DNA of 64,000 nt from Stieleria maiorica. Lineage in GTDB: Bacteria; Planctomycetota; Planctomycetia; Pirellulales; Pirellulaceae. Position 1 is the first letter of the stretch; the number at the start of each line of letters is the position of its first letter. This document shows positions 27,194 through 36,363 of this stretch, in pieces. The position numbers and the translations under genes are program-made. The notes under the pieces were generated by a model that made no database searches, was not told where the DNA came from, and worked only from the letters and a program-made list of their open reading frames with translations. Location: the NCBI RefSeq assembly GCF_008035925.1, contig NZ_CP036264.1, positions 271,774 through 335,773 on the forward strand, given 5' to 3'.

Positions 27194-27919
27194 TCAATAG
27201 CCGGAGTTGTCCGATGCGGTTGCCGCGATTTCCGGCATCCCTAATCGCTTGCGGGCCTCCCCAAGGATTTCGGCGGTTCGGCTGGCGCCACACCGGGTCA
27301 CCCCGATCGCGCGGACGGCCAACAGCGCATCCAGGTCTCGAACGCCGCCGGCCGCTTTGACTTGCACGTGGTCGGCGGAATGTTCGCGCATCAGTTTCAA
27401 ATCCTCTTGCGTCGCACCGCCGCTGCCATAACCGGTCGACGTCTTGACCCAGTCGGCATTCACTTCGCTGCAAATCTGACACAGACGGATTTTTTGGTCG
27501 TCGTTCAGGTAGGAGTTTTCGAAGATCACCTTTACCTTTTGACCGGCCGCATGCGCGATGTCAACGATCTGTTTGACCTCCTCGCGCACGTAGTCCCAGT
27601 CGCCGCTGAGGACTTTGGAGATATTGACGACCATGTCCAGTTCTTCGCAGCCGTCGGCGATCGCCCGTTCGGCTTCGGCACACTTGATCGCCGTGGTGTG
27701 CCCGCCGTGCGGAAACCCGATCGTTGTCGATGCTTTGACGGTGCTGCCGGCCAGTCGTTCGGCACAGGTCTTCATGTAGTACGGCATGATGCAGACGCTG
27801 GCGACGTCATAGGCCAGCGCCAGCTGGATGCCCGCTTCCAAGTCGTCGGTGGTCAGCGTGGGATTGAGCAACGAATGGTCGATCATCTTGGCGACGTCAT
27901 GATATTCAAATTCAGCCAT
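27194..27919 (-). CDS. deoC: Deoxyribose-phosphate aldolase
   Basis: This encodes 241 residues from the ATG at MAEFEYHDVAKMIDH; a longer frame to 27976 adds 19 residues without family similarity. The TIM-barrel motifs are clear: IDHSLLNPTLT, VASVCIMPYYM, TTIGFPHGGHTT, ELDMVVNISK, VKVIFENSYL, WVKTSTGYGSGGAT with the Schiff-base Lys, and VKAAGGVRD with the second active-site Lys. It cleaves 2-deoxyribose 5-phosphate to glyceraldehyde 3-phosphate and acetaldehyde in the cytoplasm. No other nucleoside catabolism gene is adjacent. Confidence 0.95.
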   Translation of the reverse strand: MAEFEYHDVAKMIDHSLLNPTLTTDDLEAGIQLALAYDVASVCIMPYYMKTCAERLAGSTVKASTTIGFPHGGHTTAIKCAEAERAIADGCEELDMVVNISKVLSGDWDYVREEVKQIVDIAHAAGQKVKVIFENSYLNDDQKIRLCQICSEVNADWVKTSTGYGSGGATQEDLKLMREHSADHVQVKAAGGVRDLDALLAVRAIGVTRCGASRTAEILGEARKRLGMPEIAATASDNSGY

Positions 27920-28208
27920 CTGAAATTCTCTGTAGGGTAAATGGGATTGTGGTGGGTTTGCGTGTGTGTCGCACACCGTGGATTATCCGGCCGTCGGCCC
28001 CCTCATCCCCAGCCCTTCTCCCCCGCAAAGCCGGGGTAGAAGGGAGCCATCGTAAGTTGTGTACACATCGATGACTGGCAGCAAGGGCAGGATTTCAACA
28101 ACAGAGTAACGAAATCTTGGACGAACATCAGCTGGTTCGTTCCGGCGTCCGAGAGGGCGTGTGTTATTCTGTCTGCCCGAAAGCTGGCGCCGAACGGCTG
28201 ATTATTCG

Positions 28209-29762
28209 ATGGACATCAGCCGGTGCGGCACAAATCTATCGCCAATCTCGGAGCACCGTCCCTTGCGATTCTCTCTGCCGCTTTTAACGAAACCCCTACT
28301 GCTGACCATTTCGGCCCTTTTCTTCACTCCGTTGGTCGCCGCGGATGACACGTCAAAACCGCCAAACATTCTGTTCGTGCTGACCGACGACCAGGGCTGG
28401 ACATCGCTGGGCTGCTACGGCAACCGGCATGTCGCCACGCCCAACCTGGATCGACTGGCCGAACAGGGGATGCGATTGACCGATGCCTACGTGATGCCCC
28501 AGTGCACTCCCACCCGTGCCGGGTTGTTGACGGGCGAACACACCGCACGCAATCAGATGTGGCACGTCATCGGCTGGTACGGGACTCCCTGGGCACGCGT
28601 CACTGAACCGATGTTTCGTGAACACCTCGATCCGTCGCAATGTCGGCTTCCCCAGCGTCTGCGTCAGGCGGGCTATCGAACCGGGATGGCCGGAAAATGG
28701 CACCTGACCAACAACCAGCACGGATTCTACACCTACCTAAGACAACCTTCCGGGGACACGTTCGGCTTCGATGACGTTGCACCACCGGGCGAGGGTTCAC
28801 AAAACGAAGGCGACAAGTGGGTCGACCACCTGACCGACGCAGCCTGCGAATTCATCCGGGCCAATCGCGACCGTCCCTGGTTCTACTATCTGGCCCATCA
28901 CACGCTGCACAATAAAGTCTCCGCTCCCCCGGAGTTGGTCCAAAAGCATCGCAGCCAAGGTGCCCCCGAGGTCGGCTTGCAAAACGCGACCTATCTGGCT
29001 GCGATCGAGCATCTGGACAATTCGATCGGTCGGCTGATGGAACAGCTCGACGAGTTGGAATTGGCCGACAACACCCTGTTCGTTTTCCTCAGCGACAACG
29101 GGGGCATCAAGAACCAGTACAACTTGCCGGAGTGGGATGGGGCACCGCTCAGCGGCAGCGTGCCGCTGACGATCAAAGAACAACAATTCGACAACGCACC
29201 GCTGCGTGAAGGAAAGGGCTCGGTTTACGAAGGCGGCATTCGTGTTCCTTGTATCGTCCGTTGGCCCAGGGCCATTCGGCCTGGGACGGTCAGCAGCACG
29301 CCGATTCACATCGTCGATTGGTACCCGACACTTTGCCGTGCCGCCGGAATCGATCTTGACGAGCCCACCGACGGGATCGATCTGCTGCCGGTCTTCAAAA
29401 AACAGTCTGTCCCCGAGCGTTCGCTGTTCTGGTACCTGCCGCTGTATGATCTGCGTTGGGCGTCGACCCCGTCGGCCGTGATCCGCCGCGGCGATTGGAA
29501 GCTGATCCACTACTTCGGTGATTGGTACGATGCGGAACAGGCCTACCACATCGGGGCGCGAAGCGAGCTGTACAACTTGGCCAATGATCTGGGCGAATCG
29601 CAGAATTTGGCCCGGACGCATCCGCAGCGGACATCGCGACTGCGGGACGAACTGCTGCAGTGGATTCGCGACATGGGTGCGGAGGTGCCGATGCTGAATC
29701 CGCATTATGATCCGTCCAAGGCGCTGAAAGAGACCAAGGAGAAGCAACCCTGGAACGGGTAG
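28209..29762 (+). CDS. Secreted sulfatase (arylsulfatase type)
   Basis: From the ATG at MDISRCGTNL this is 517 residues; a GTG 48 bases upstream and a TTG nearer the hydrophobic segment are alternatives. The signal sequence PLLTKPLLLTISALFFTPLV ends before AADDTSK. Family marks are NILFVLTDDQGW (calcium-binding Asp pair), the formylglycine site CTPTRAGLLTG, GKWHL, and FLSDNGG (late metal ligands). The C-terminal half has the usual small sulfatase domain. It removes sulfate esters from a polysaccharide or glycoside in the periplasm. It needs a formylglycine-generating enzyme that is not in this window. It stands apart from the main sulfatase island and is followed by a family-A repeat. Confidence 0.92.
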   Translation: MDISRCGTNLSPISEHRPLRFSLPLLTKPLLLTISALFFTPLVAADDTSKPPNILFVLTDDQGWTSLGCYGNRHVATPNLDRLAEQGMRLTDAYVMPQCTPTRAGLLTGEHTARNQMWHVIGWYGTPWARVTEPMFREHLDPSQCRLPQRLRQAGYRTGMAGKWHLTNNQHGFYTYLRQPSGDTFGFDDVAPPGEGSQNEGDKWVDHLTDAACEFIRANRDRPWFYYLAHHTLHNKVSAPPELVQKHRSQGAPEVGLQNATYLAAIEHLDNSIGRLMEQLDELELADNTLFVFLSDNGGIKNQYNLPEWDGAPLSGSVPLTIKEQQFDNAPLREGKGSVYEGGIRVPCIVRWPRAIRPGTVSSTPIHIVDWYPTLCRAAGIDLDEPTDGIDLLPVFKKQSVPERSLFWYLPLYDLRWASTPSAVIRRGDWKLIHYFGDWYDAEQAYHIGARSELYNLANDLGESQNLARTHPQRTSRLRDELLQWIRDMGAEVPMLNPHYDPSKALKETKEKQPWNG

Positions 29763-29776
29763 CACGGGAATCCGTG

Positions 29777-29855
29777 TTGGTGTCCAGGCTTTAGCCGCCC
29801 ACACTCGCTGCTTCGCAGCGAACGGGAATCGCCAAAAGGCTAGACACCAACGGTT
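29777..29855. repeat. Palindromic repeat, family A copy 2
   Basis: The element begins TTGGTGTCCAGGCTTTAGCC and ends AAAGGCTAGACACCAACGG, with an inner stem TCGCTGC/GCAGCGA. It lies between the convergent sulfatase and kinase genes and reaches the kinase stop codon. Confidence 0.85.
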
Positions 29856-32511
29856 ATCGCATGTCCCTTTCGCCGTACACCACACCGGGCAGATAGATCA
29901 CCAAACCGACCGCGGCGGCGACTATCCAGGCCGGTGCCGGACCGACGCCGGGCAAACCCAGATTGGCACCAAACAGAATCACAATCGTCGCCACCACGGC
30001 AAACGGCGTCATCCTCCACCCGGACACAAACGCCGACAAACACAGCAACGCCCCCGCGATCCCGACCGACCATAAACTGGTGGATTGGCCGAGCGCATCG
30101 GTCGTGACAGCACCGGCAACGGTCTGCAAGTCGAAGTCGCCGCTTCGCACGCTTCGAATCACTTCTTCGCCGAACAGGTCCACACTTTGTGCGGCAAACG
30201 CAAACACGGCCAGCAACAGACACCCGGCCAGCAGACGTGAGACACCGGAAAAGGCGAATTTCAAGGCGGCGTAGCGATCGCGAGGGCGTTTGTAGCGACC
30301 GCTTCTCGCGTCGGCCAACATCGCTTTGATCCGTTTCCGCTTGACGTCGGCGATCACCCGTTCGTCTTTGCCGGATTGCTCCACGGTCTGGTGCGCGGTT
30401 TCCATGATCGCCGACGCCATTTGCCAGCTCTGCTCTCGGGCCTGGGCGGCGCTGACGCCCTGGCTGATCAACGACCGTTGTTCCAGCTGAGCCAATTTTT
30501 TGCGGTCGGCCGCCTGGCGTTTCTGGTTGGCCCTTCGATCCAACGCCTTACACAGCCGGTCTCGCAGCGAGCGGCTCTCGGTCGGTCCGTCAAAGGACAC
30601 ATCGATGGACAACCGACGGCGTTTTTCAGCCAGGGCGTCGTAACCGAACAGTGCCTCATAGATCGATTGCCAGCCCGCACCGGCATAGCGTGCCAGAAAG
30701 TCACGCAACCCTTCTTCCTCGGCGCCTTCGATTCGTAAATCACGTACGAACCGGCGTGCTTCCTCCAACGTCGGCTTGCCCGCCTTGGCAGCCGTCACCG
30801 TCACGGCAAAGTGATAGCCGGCTCCGATGCCCGCTCCCAGGATCAATCCCAGCACCGCTCCGATCCACAACCCGGCGGCCAGCACCACCAATGCCAAACA
30901 CAATATCAACGACGCCAGCGACGCAATGCCGATTTCGATCCAAGACAACGTACCCAACCAGCGGCGAACGTGATCGGCGATCGCGCTCTGCTCGGTCGTC
31001 GTCGCCAACACAACCGCGACGATGCAGGCCGTCACCAGCATGACGGGGCCCAGCAAGAACACCTGTAACGAAATCAGTGGCGATGCTAATGTGATCAACA
31101 CCGCGGCGGCGGCCAACGCGACGAACAACTTGCCGGAGAATCGTTTGACAAGTTGTGTTTTTGCATAACGCTCGGCAAGGATTTCCCAACGATCGGCCTG
31201 CTCGCGCGAGGGAGAGAACCCCATCAGCGATTCGACGCCCAGGAACGACTGCAAGTCATCGATCATTTCGGCCAACGATCCGTAGCGGTCACTGGGACGC
31301 TTGGCCATGGCCCGGGCGACGATCTGGCACAGGGGCTGGGGGACGCGCGGTTGGATTTCGGCCAGATCCGGCAGCGCCGCGTGGGCGTGTTGCTGGATCA
31401 CCTCGGAGATTTCGGTTGCCGCGTAAGGCGAACGACCGGCCAGCAGATAGAACAGGCTGCAGCCGAGGGAGTAGATGTCGGCGCGGTGGTCGACCGCGGT
31501 GGCGTCGGCGCTTTGTTCGGGGGCCATGTAAGCCGGCGTCCCGATCGCCGTGCCTTGCATCGTTACTTGGGTGCCGCTTTGAAGCCCGCTGTAGGAGAGT
31601 TCTTCGCCGGAGGATTCGGGATCGATCTGGTCGGGGACCTTCACCAGCCCTAGATCCGCGACCTTAACGACGCCGTCTTCGCTAAGCAGCAAGTTGGCCG
31701 GTTTGACATCGCGATGAACCATCCCGCTTCGGTGGGCGAATTGCAATCCACGCGCGGCCTGCAAGATGTAGGTCGCCGCCAGTTTGGGATCCAGGCTGCC
31801 CTTGTCGCGGACCAGATCGCCGAGTGACCCGCCACGGATCCACTCCATCGAAAAGTACAGTTGGCCGTCGTCTTCGCCGAAGTCGTAGATCTGGACCACG
31901 TTGTGATGCGCAAGCTGGGCCGCCGCATAGGCTTCACGGGTGAATCGTGCCAGCGAGGCGGGATTTTCGGTCAGCCGCGTGCGAATGGTTTTGAGCGCGA
32001 CGTCACGGTCCAGCGACACCTGTTTGGCTTGATAGACCGCCCCCATCGCGCCGCGGCCGAGCATGCGGATGATGCGATAGCCGCCCAGTCGCGATGGCGG
32101 CCCGGTTGCGGCGTCTTTGTCGTCGGATTCATCGCCACTGGGGGCAGGACCGCCGGAGGGCGCGTCTTTGAGTTGGGCGGCGGTGCCGGCAGAAATCTTT
32201 ACCGCAGGCGACGATACGGACGAGTGATCCTGATCAACGGTCTGGTCAACCGTTTGCTCGGCCGCCACGGTTTGCCCCACTGCTTGCGCCGCGTCTGCGG
32301 TCCGTGGTTCAGCGACCGTTGGCGCGTCGCGCCTCGACCGTGAACTGGCCGCCGGTTTGAGTTTGCCGACCCGCACCCGCGGCGGGGCTTCGCTGCCGAC
32401 CTGGATCAGAAACTCTTCCCCGCACCGTTTGCACTTCGGCTTGTAGCGGCCCGGTTTGGGCTTCCCCAGTTGCAGCTTCGCACAGCAGTGTGGGCATTCG
32501 ATCTGCATCAA
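29854..32511 (-). CDS. Membrane Ser/Thr protein kinase with N-terminal zinc ribbon
   Basis: This encodes 885 residues. The N-terminus has CPHC (Cys6/Cys9) and CKRC (Cys27/Cys30), a zinc ribbon. After a Thr/Val/Gln-rich linker, the kinase domain (about 143-420) shows [20 protein letters not shown] with the ATP Lys, [13 protein letters not shown], and [10 protein letters not shown]. The magnesium loop reads VADLGL, with Leu replacing Phe in DFG, which is tolerated in several bacterial kinases. Two hydrophobic blocks follow near 455-590 and 760-880, so the protein is multi-pass, with a charged cytoplasmic section between them rich in Arg/Gln. It sits 98 bp downstream of trpE on the same strand; whether they share a transcript is unclear. 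The substrate is unknown. Confidence 0.9.
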   Translation of the reverse strand: MMQIECPHCCAKLQLGKPKPGRYKPKCKRCGEEFLIQVGSEAPPRVRVGKLKPAASSRSRRDAPTVAEPRTADAAQAVGQTVAAEQTVDQTVDQDHSSVSSPAVKISAGTAAQLKDAPSGGPAPSGDESDDKDAATGPPSRLGGYRIIRMLGRGAMGAVYQAKQVSLDRDVALKTIRTRLTENPASLARFTREAYAAAQLAHHNVVQIYDFGEDDGQLYFSMEWIRGGSLGDLVRDKGSLDPKLAATYILQAARGLQFAHRSGMVHRDVKPANLLLSEDGVVKVADLGLVKVPDQIDPESSGEELSYSGLQSGTQVTMQGTAIGTPAYMAPEQSADATAVDHRADIYSLGCSLFYLLAGRSPYAATEISEVIQQHAHAALPDLAEIQPRVPQPLCQIVARAMAKRPSDRYGSLAEMIDDLQSFLGVESLMGFSPSREQADRWEILAERYAKTQLVKRFSGKLFVALAAAAVLITLASPLISLQVFLLGPVMLVTACIVAVVLATTTEQSAIADHVRRWLGTLSWIEIGIASLASLILCLALVVLAAGLWIGAVLGLILGAGIGAGYHFAVTVTAAKAGKPTLEEARRFVRDLRIEGAEEEGLRDFLARYAGAGWQSIYEALFGYDALAEKRRRLSIDVSFDGPTESRSLRDRLCKALDRRANQKRQAADRKKLAQLEQRSLISQGVSAAQAREQSWQMASAIMETAHQTVEQSGKDERVIADVKRKRIKAMLADARSGRYKRPRDRYAALKFAFSGVSRLLAGCLLLAVFAFAAQSVDLFGEEVIRSVRSGDFDLQTVAGAVTTDALGQSTSLWSVGIAGALLCLSAFVSGWRMTPFAVVATIVILFGANLGLPGVGPAPAWIVAAAVGLVIYLPGVVYGERDMR

Positions 32512-32609
32512 AGACGGGCGGCGAAAATGGGAACGGGCACGACAGGATCAACGCCCCACCATCATAGCTCATCGCGTCGCGAAGGTCGGTTCACTCCCCC
32601 TTTGGAAAG

Positions 32610-34169
32610 TCACTGGCGCTCGGAGAGTCGCTGCACGGTCAGTTCGATGGCGGTGATCAGTGCCCGGGCTTTATTGATGGTTTCGTCGTATTCGGCGTCG
32701 GGATCACTGTCGGCGACGACGCCACAACCGGCTTGCACATAAACCGTTTCGTCTTTGACGACCATCGTCCGTAGCGCGATGCAGGTGTCCATGTTGCCGC
32801 GATAGTCGATCCAGCCGACGGCGCCGGCGTAGGGGCCTCGGCGATGCGGTTCGATCGAATCGATGACCTCCATCGCGCGAACCTTCGGGGCGCCCGAAAC
32901 CGTTCCGGCCGGCAATGCCGCTTTGAGTGCATCGAAGGCATCCAAGCCCTCACGCAGTTTTCCCTGGACTTCGCTGCTGATGTGCATCACGTGGCTGTAG
33001 CGTTCGACGACCATCACTTCGGTCAATTCGATGCTGCCGAACTGGGCGACACGGCCGACGTCGTTGCGTCCCAGGTCGACCAACATGACGTGTTCGGCGC
33101 GTTCTTTGGGATCGGCCAACAATTCCTGCTCGAGCGCCTTGTCTTCTTTTTCGGTGCGTCCGCGTTTGCGGGTTCCGGCCAAGGGGCGGACGGTGACGAC
33201 GGAGTCTTCGACGCGGCACATGATCTCCGGCGAACACCCCACCAGAACGGTCTCGGGGGTTCGCAGGTAAAACATGAACGGGCTGGGATTGACCACCCGC
33301 AGCGAACGATAGATCTCCAAGGGGTCGACGTCGGTTTTCACGGCCATCCGCTGGCTGGGGACGACCTGAAAGATGTCGCCGGCGCGGATGTACTCGACAC
33401 ACTCGCGGACCGCCTTGCAGAACGATTCACGGGTGAAGTTGGACGTGATTTCCAGGGGGGTCTTCTTCGCCGCTTCTCGCCAGACGGCTTCGTCCCAGGC
33501 CCCGGTGCGGATCTCTTGGGCGCCGTTGGATTGTGAAAGTTTTTCGATGGTTTGGTCGACATCGGCCGCCGCCGCGGCCAAGGCCCGCGCGGCGTCGTCG
33601 TGGTTGTCGACGTCGCGACAATCGGCCAGCGAGACAACCGTGACGGTCTTGTCGACGTGATCAAAAACGCACAACGTGTGGTAGAACGCGAAGTCCAAAT
33701 CGGGCAGCCCGCGATCGTCCGTCGGCGCGTCGGGCAGGTGTTCAACATAGCGGACGACATCGTAGCCGGCATAGCCGATCGCCCCGCCGACAAAGGGCGG
33801 CAGTTCATCGATCTCGGCGACGGAGTTGCGGAAGTAGGCGCGGAACGCGTTCAGCGGGTCGGGATCGGTGAACGTTTCCGGCTCCCCCCCACCGGTCAAA
33901 TCGGTCACGGTGACCTCGTTTCGCGTGGCCGAAAAACGCAGCGAGGGTGCGGCGGCCAAAAAACTGTAACGGCCGACCTTCTCGCCGCCGATGACACTTT
34001 CAAACAAACACGCTCCGCCGGCCGCCCCGCCGCTGCCCTCGGCGGATCGGTCCAGTCGGCGAAATGCTGTCACCGGGGTTAAGGCGTCGCTCAACAATCG
34101 ACGATACACGGGGACGAAATCGTGCTCGGTGGCCAAGGCGGCAAATTCGTCGGGGGTCGGGTGGTGCAT
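32610..34169 (-). CDS. trpE: Anthranilate synthase component I
   Basis: This encodes 519 residues from the ATG at MHHPTPDEFAALA; the frame stays open upstream, but that part has no family similarity and runs into the divergent mcsA gene. N-terminal features include the LLSDALTPVTAF region and GRYSFLAAAPSL. The chorismate-binding domain is complete: IFQVVPSQRMAV, NPSPFMFYLRTPE, GCSPEIMCRV, RPLAGTRKRG, VDLGRNDVGRVA, HISSEVQGKL, PAGTVSGAPKVRAMEVID, GAVGWIDYRGNMDTCIALRT and QAGCGVVADSDP. It makes anthranilate from chorismate with the amidotransferase TrpG, which is not in this window. I see no leader peptide with Trp codons upstream. Confidence 0.95.
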   Translation of the reverse strand: MHHPTPDEFAALATEHDFVPVYRRLLSDALTPVTAFRRLDRSAEGSGGAAGGACLFESVIGGEKVGRYSFLAAAPSLRFSATRNEVTVTDLTGGGEPETFTDPDPLNAFRAYFRNSVAEIDELPPFVGGAIGYAGYDVVRYVEHLPDAPTDDRGLPDLDFAFYHTLCVFDHVDKTVTVVSLADCRDVDNHDDAARALAAAAADVDQTIEKLSQSNGAQEIRTGAWDEAVWREAAKKTPLEITSNFTRESFCKAVRECVEYIRAGDIFQVVPSQRMAVKTDVDPLEIYRSLRVVNPSPFMFYLRTPETVLVGCSPEIMCRVEDSVVTVRPLAGTRKRGRTEKEDKALEQELLADPKERAEHVMLVDLGRNDVGRVAQFGSIELTEVMVVERYSHVMHISSEVQGKLREGLDAFDALKAALPAGTVSGAPKVRAMEVIDSIEPHRRGPYAGAVGWIDYRGNMDTCIALRTMVVKDETVYVQAGCGVVADSDPDAEYDETINKARALITAIELTVQRLSERQ

Positions 34170-34313
34170 TGACGGGGCGAAATTCAAGAAGGGGCGTGAT
34201 CGGGGTCCCGTTAGTGTCGTCACCGAAACGCCCGTCGTGTAGGGGACCGGGTTGGTTTTGCCTCTGGTCAGCGATAGAATCGAGCGGTCCCCCCGCCACA
34301 ACTCGGATTGATC

Positions 34314-34844
34314 ATGAAGTGCCAATTCTGTGAAAAACCGGCCACATTTCACATCACTGAACTGACCGAGCCGGTCGGTCCGCAGGTGATGCACTTGTGT
34401 GAAGAGCACGCCAAGGGGTTTTTGAATAAAGAAGCCAGTCCGCCGATGACCGCGATCGCCTCGGCCCTGGCCAAGCAGCTCGGCGGCCAATCCGGCGACG
34501 CGTTGGAGGAACTGGACCAGAAGGAGTGTCCGGTTTGTGGCATCAGCTTTTTCGAATTTCGTAACAGCGGTCGCCTCGGGTGCCCCTACGATTACACCCA
34601 CTTCGAATCCGATCTCCGCCCGCTGTTGATCAACGTTCACGACAAGACCGAACATGTGGGCAAGAAACCCACCCGCTCGGCGGGAACGGCCGACTCGTTG
34701 GCCAAAATGATCGGCCTGAGGCGTGAGATGGAGGAAGCCATCGAACGCGAAGACTATGAGCGGGCTTCGGAAATCCGCGACGAAATCAAGGCGATGGAAG
34801 ACCCGATCGCCCCACCATCCACCTCCTCGGATACCCAATCGTGA
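34314..34844 (+). CDS. mcsA: McsA-like zinc protein with UvrB/UvrC motif, activator of McsB
   Basis: This encodes 176 residues starting at MKCQFCEKPATFH. Two zinc-binding modules are visible: CQFC with HLCEEH, and CPVCG with LGCPYDY. The C-terminal part has a UvrB/UvrC-type helical hairpin, LRREMEEAIEREDYERASEI. In Gram-positive bacteria McsA binds and activates the arginine kinase McsB. The stop codon overlaps the McsB start (GTGA), so the two are translationally coupled. It is divergent from trpE with about 144 bp between starts. Confidence 0.92.
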   Translation: MKCQFCEKPATFHITELTEPVGPQVMHLCEEHAKGFLNKEASPPMTAIASALAKQLGGQSGDALEELDQKECPVCGISFFEFRNSGRLGCPYDYTHFESDLRPLLINVHDKTEHVGKKPTRSAGTADSLAKMIGLRREMEEAIEREDYERASEIRDEIKAMEDPIAPPSTSSDTQS

Positions 34845-35932
34845 AACGTGACGCGGACTTTGATGAACTGGCCCGATACCGAGGCGAATGGATGCGCGGC
34901 GAAGGGCCGGAATCGGACATCGTGATCAGCACGCGGATTCGACTGGCTCGCAACCTGGCCGATTTCCCCTTCATCCGCCGTTGCAGCGACGAAGATCGGT
35001 TGAGCATCGAGCGAACCGTCCGCGCCCGGATGGAAAGCTTGACCGACCAGCGCTGGAAATCCGCCCACTACGTCGACCTGGAACCGCTCTCGGAAATCGA
35101 TCGACAACTGCTGGTCGAACGCCAACTGATCAGCCGCGAGATCGCCGAGTCCGACGGGTCCCGTGCCGTCGCCTTTGACGCCGCCGAAGGTTACAGCGTG
35201 ATGGTCAACGAAGAAGACCATCTGCGGATCCAAGTCATGAAAAGCGGCTTGGACATCAAAAATACCTGGGAACAGGTCAATCGCATCGATGACATGCTGG
35301 AAGAAGTCATCTTGTACGCGTTCCACCCACGCTACGGATACCTGACCGCGTGCCCGACCAACGTCGGAACCGGATTGCGGGTCAGCGTGATGCTGCACTT
35401 GCCGGCCTTGGTGATCACCGAACAAATGGACCGCGTCTTCCGCTCCATGCAACGGATCAATGTGACCGTCCGCGGGCTCTATGGCGAAGGGTCACAGTAC
35501 ACCGGGGATTTCTATCAAGTCAGCAACCAAGTCACGCTCGGTCACACCGAAGCCGATTTGCTGGCATTGGTCGGTGACGAGGTCGCTCCGCGGATCATCG
35601 AATACGAACGCAAGGCGCGTCAGGCGCTGCTGAAAAACAACCGCGATGACTTACACGACGAAGTCAGCCGGGCGATGGGCATTTTGAGCACGGCCAGGAA
35701 GATCAGCAGCGAAGAAACGATGCACCACCTATCCAAGATCCGGTTGGGAATCAGCATGGGGCTGATCGAACAACCGGACGTGAAGGTCATCAACCAGCTG
35801 TTCCTGCAGACCCAATCGGCGCACCTGCAAAAGCTTCAAGGCCGCGTCCTGGGCACCGCCGAACGCCACGCCCGCCGCGCCAGTTTCCTGCAACACCACC
35901 TGGCCGGAAAAGACGACGCCACCTGGAATTAG
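34841..35932 (+). CDS. mcsB: Protein arginine kinase McsB
   Basis: This encodes 363 residues from a GTG start overlapping mcsA. The phosphagen-kinase fold is complete: SDIVISTRIRLARNLADFPF, SREIAESDGSRAVAF, MVNEEDHLRIQVM with the catalytic Glu, LTACPTNVGTGLRVSVMLHL with the conserved Cys, and the arginine-rich nucleotide site RGLYGEGSQYTGDFYQVSNQ. The C-terminal helical region (IRLGISMGL, QPDVKVINQLFLQTQ) matches McsB. It phosphorylates Arg side chains to mark proteins for ClpCP. CtsR and ClpC are not adjacent as they are in Bacillus, so only the kinase-activator pair is conserved. Confidence 0.95.
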   Translation: MKRDADFDELARYRGEWMRGEGPESDIVISTRIRLARNLADFPFIRRCSDEDRLSIERTVRARMESLTDQRWKSAHYVDLEPLSEIDRQLLVERQLISREIAESDGSRAVAFDAAEGYSVMVNEEDHLRIQVMKSGLDIKNTWEQVNRIDDMLEEVILYAFHPRYGYLTACPTNVGTGLRVSVMLHLPALVITEQMDRVFRSMQRINVTVRGLYGEGSQYTGDFYQVSNQVTLGHTEADLLALVGDEVAPRIIEYERKARQALLKNNRDDLHDEVSRAMGILSTARKISSEETMHHLSKIRLGISMGLIEQPDVKVINQLFLQTQSAHLQKLQGRVLGTAERHARRASFLQHHLAGKDDATWN

Positions 35933-36173
35933 CACTTCCTGTTGGCTGTTGTTTATTCCCCATCGTGTTGCCCCTACCACCTTCTTCATGGATTGGTCTT
36001 CTTAATCGCATCGGTCCTTCCTGGACAACCCCACCCCGACGTAGCCACGCTCGCCAGAGCGTGGAACATGCCGGGGATCGATTTTCTGGCGAAGGTTTTT
36101 GGCACAGCATCGTCTTCCCTCCAAAATCTTCCGACCCGTTTTCGCCAACCCGATCTAATCAAAGGGGGCAGAT
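35933..36173. other. Short intergenic region with a palindrome before the insertion sequence
   Basis: No gene is seen. At 36041-36064 GTAGCCACGCTCGCCAGAGC plus GTGG forms a family-C-like hairpin, and TCTGGCGAAGG follows at 36083. The right edge has a tandem AATCAAAGGGGGCAGATCAA that leads directly into the left end of the IS element. Confidence 0.4.
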
Positions 36174-36204
36174 CAAAGGGGTCAGGCCCAATATTGTTCG
36201 GCAC
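36174..36204 (+). repeat. Left terminal inverted repeat of the IS4-family element
   Basis: The sequence contains GGGGTCAGGCCCAATATTG and ends TTCGGCAC. Its reverse complement matches 37821-37851 at 30 of 31 positions. Confidence 0.85.
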
Positions 36205-36363
36205 TCTGCTTGCTCCGCACCTTGAGCGGACAGAGTTTGAGTAATCGATGACGGTTCGGGTTGCAGTCGCAAGCAGTGGCTGGCAAGCGGAGCGATTATC
36301 GTTTTGGTGACCGCGCAGCATCAATCGCAGGCAACATCAATTGCGATGCTCCCGAATCGAGTT

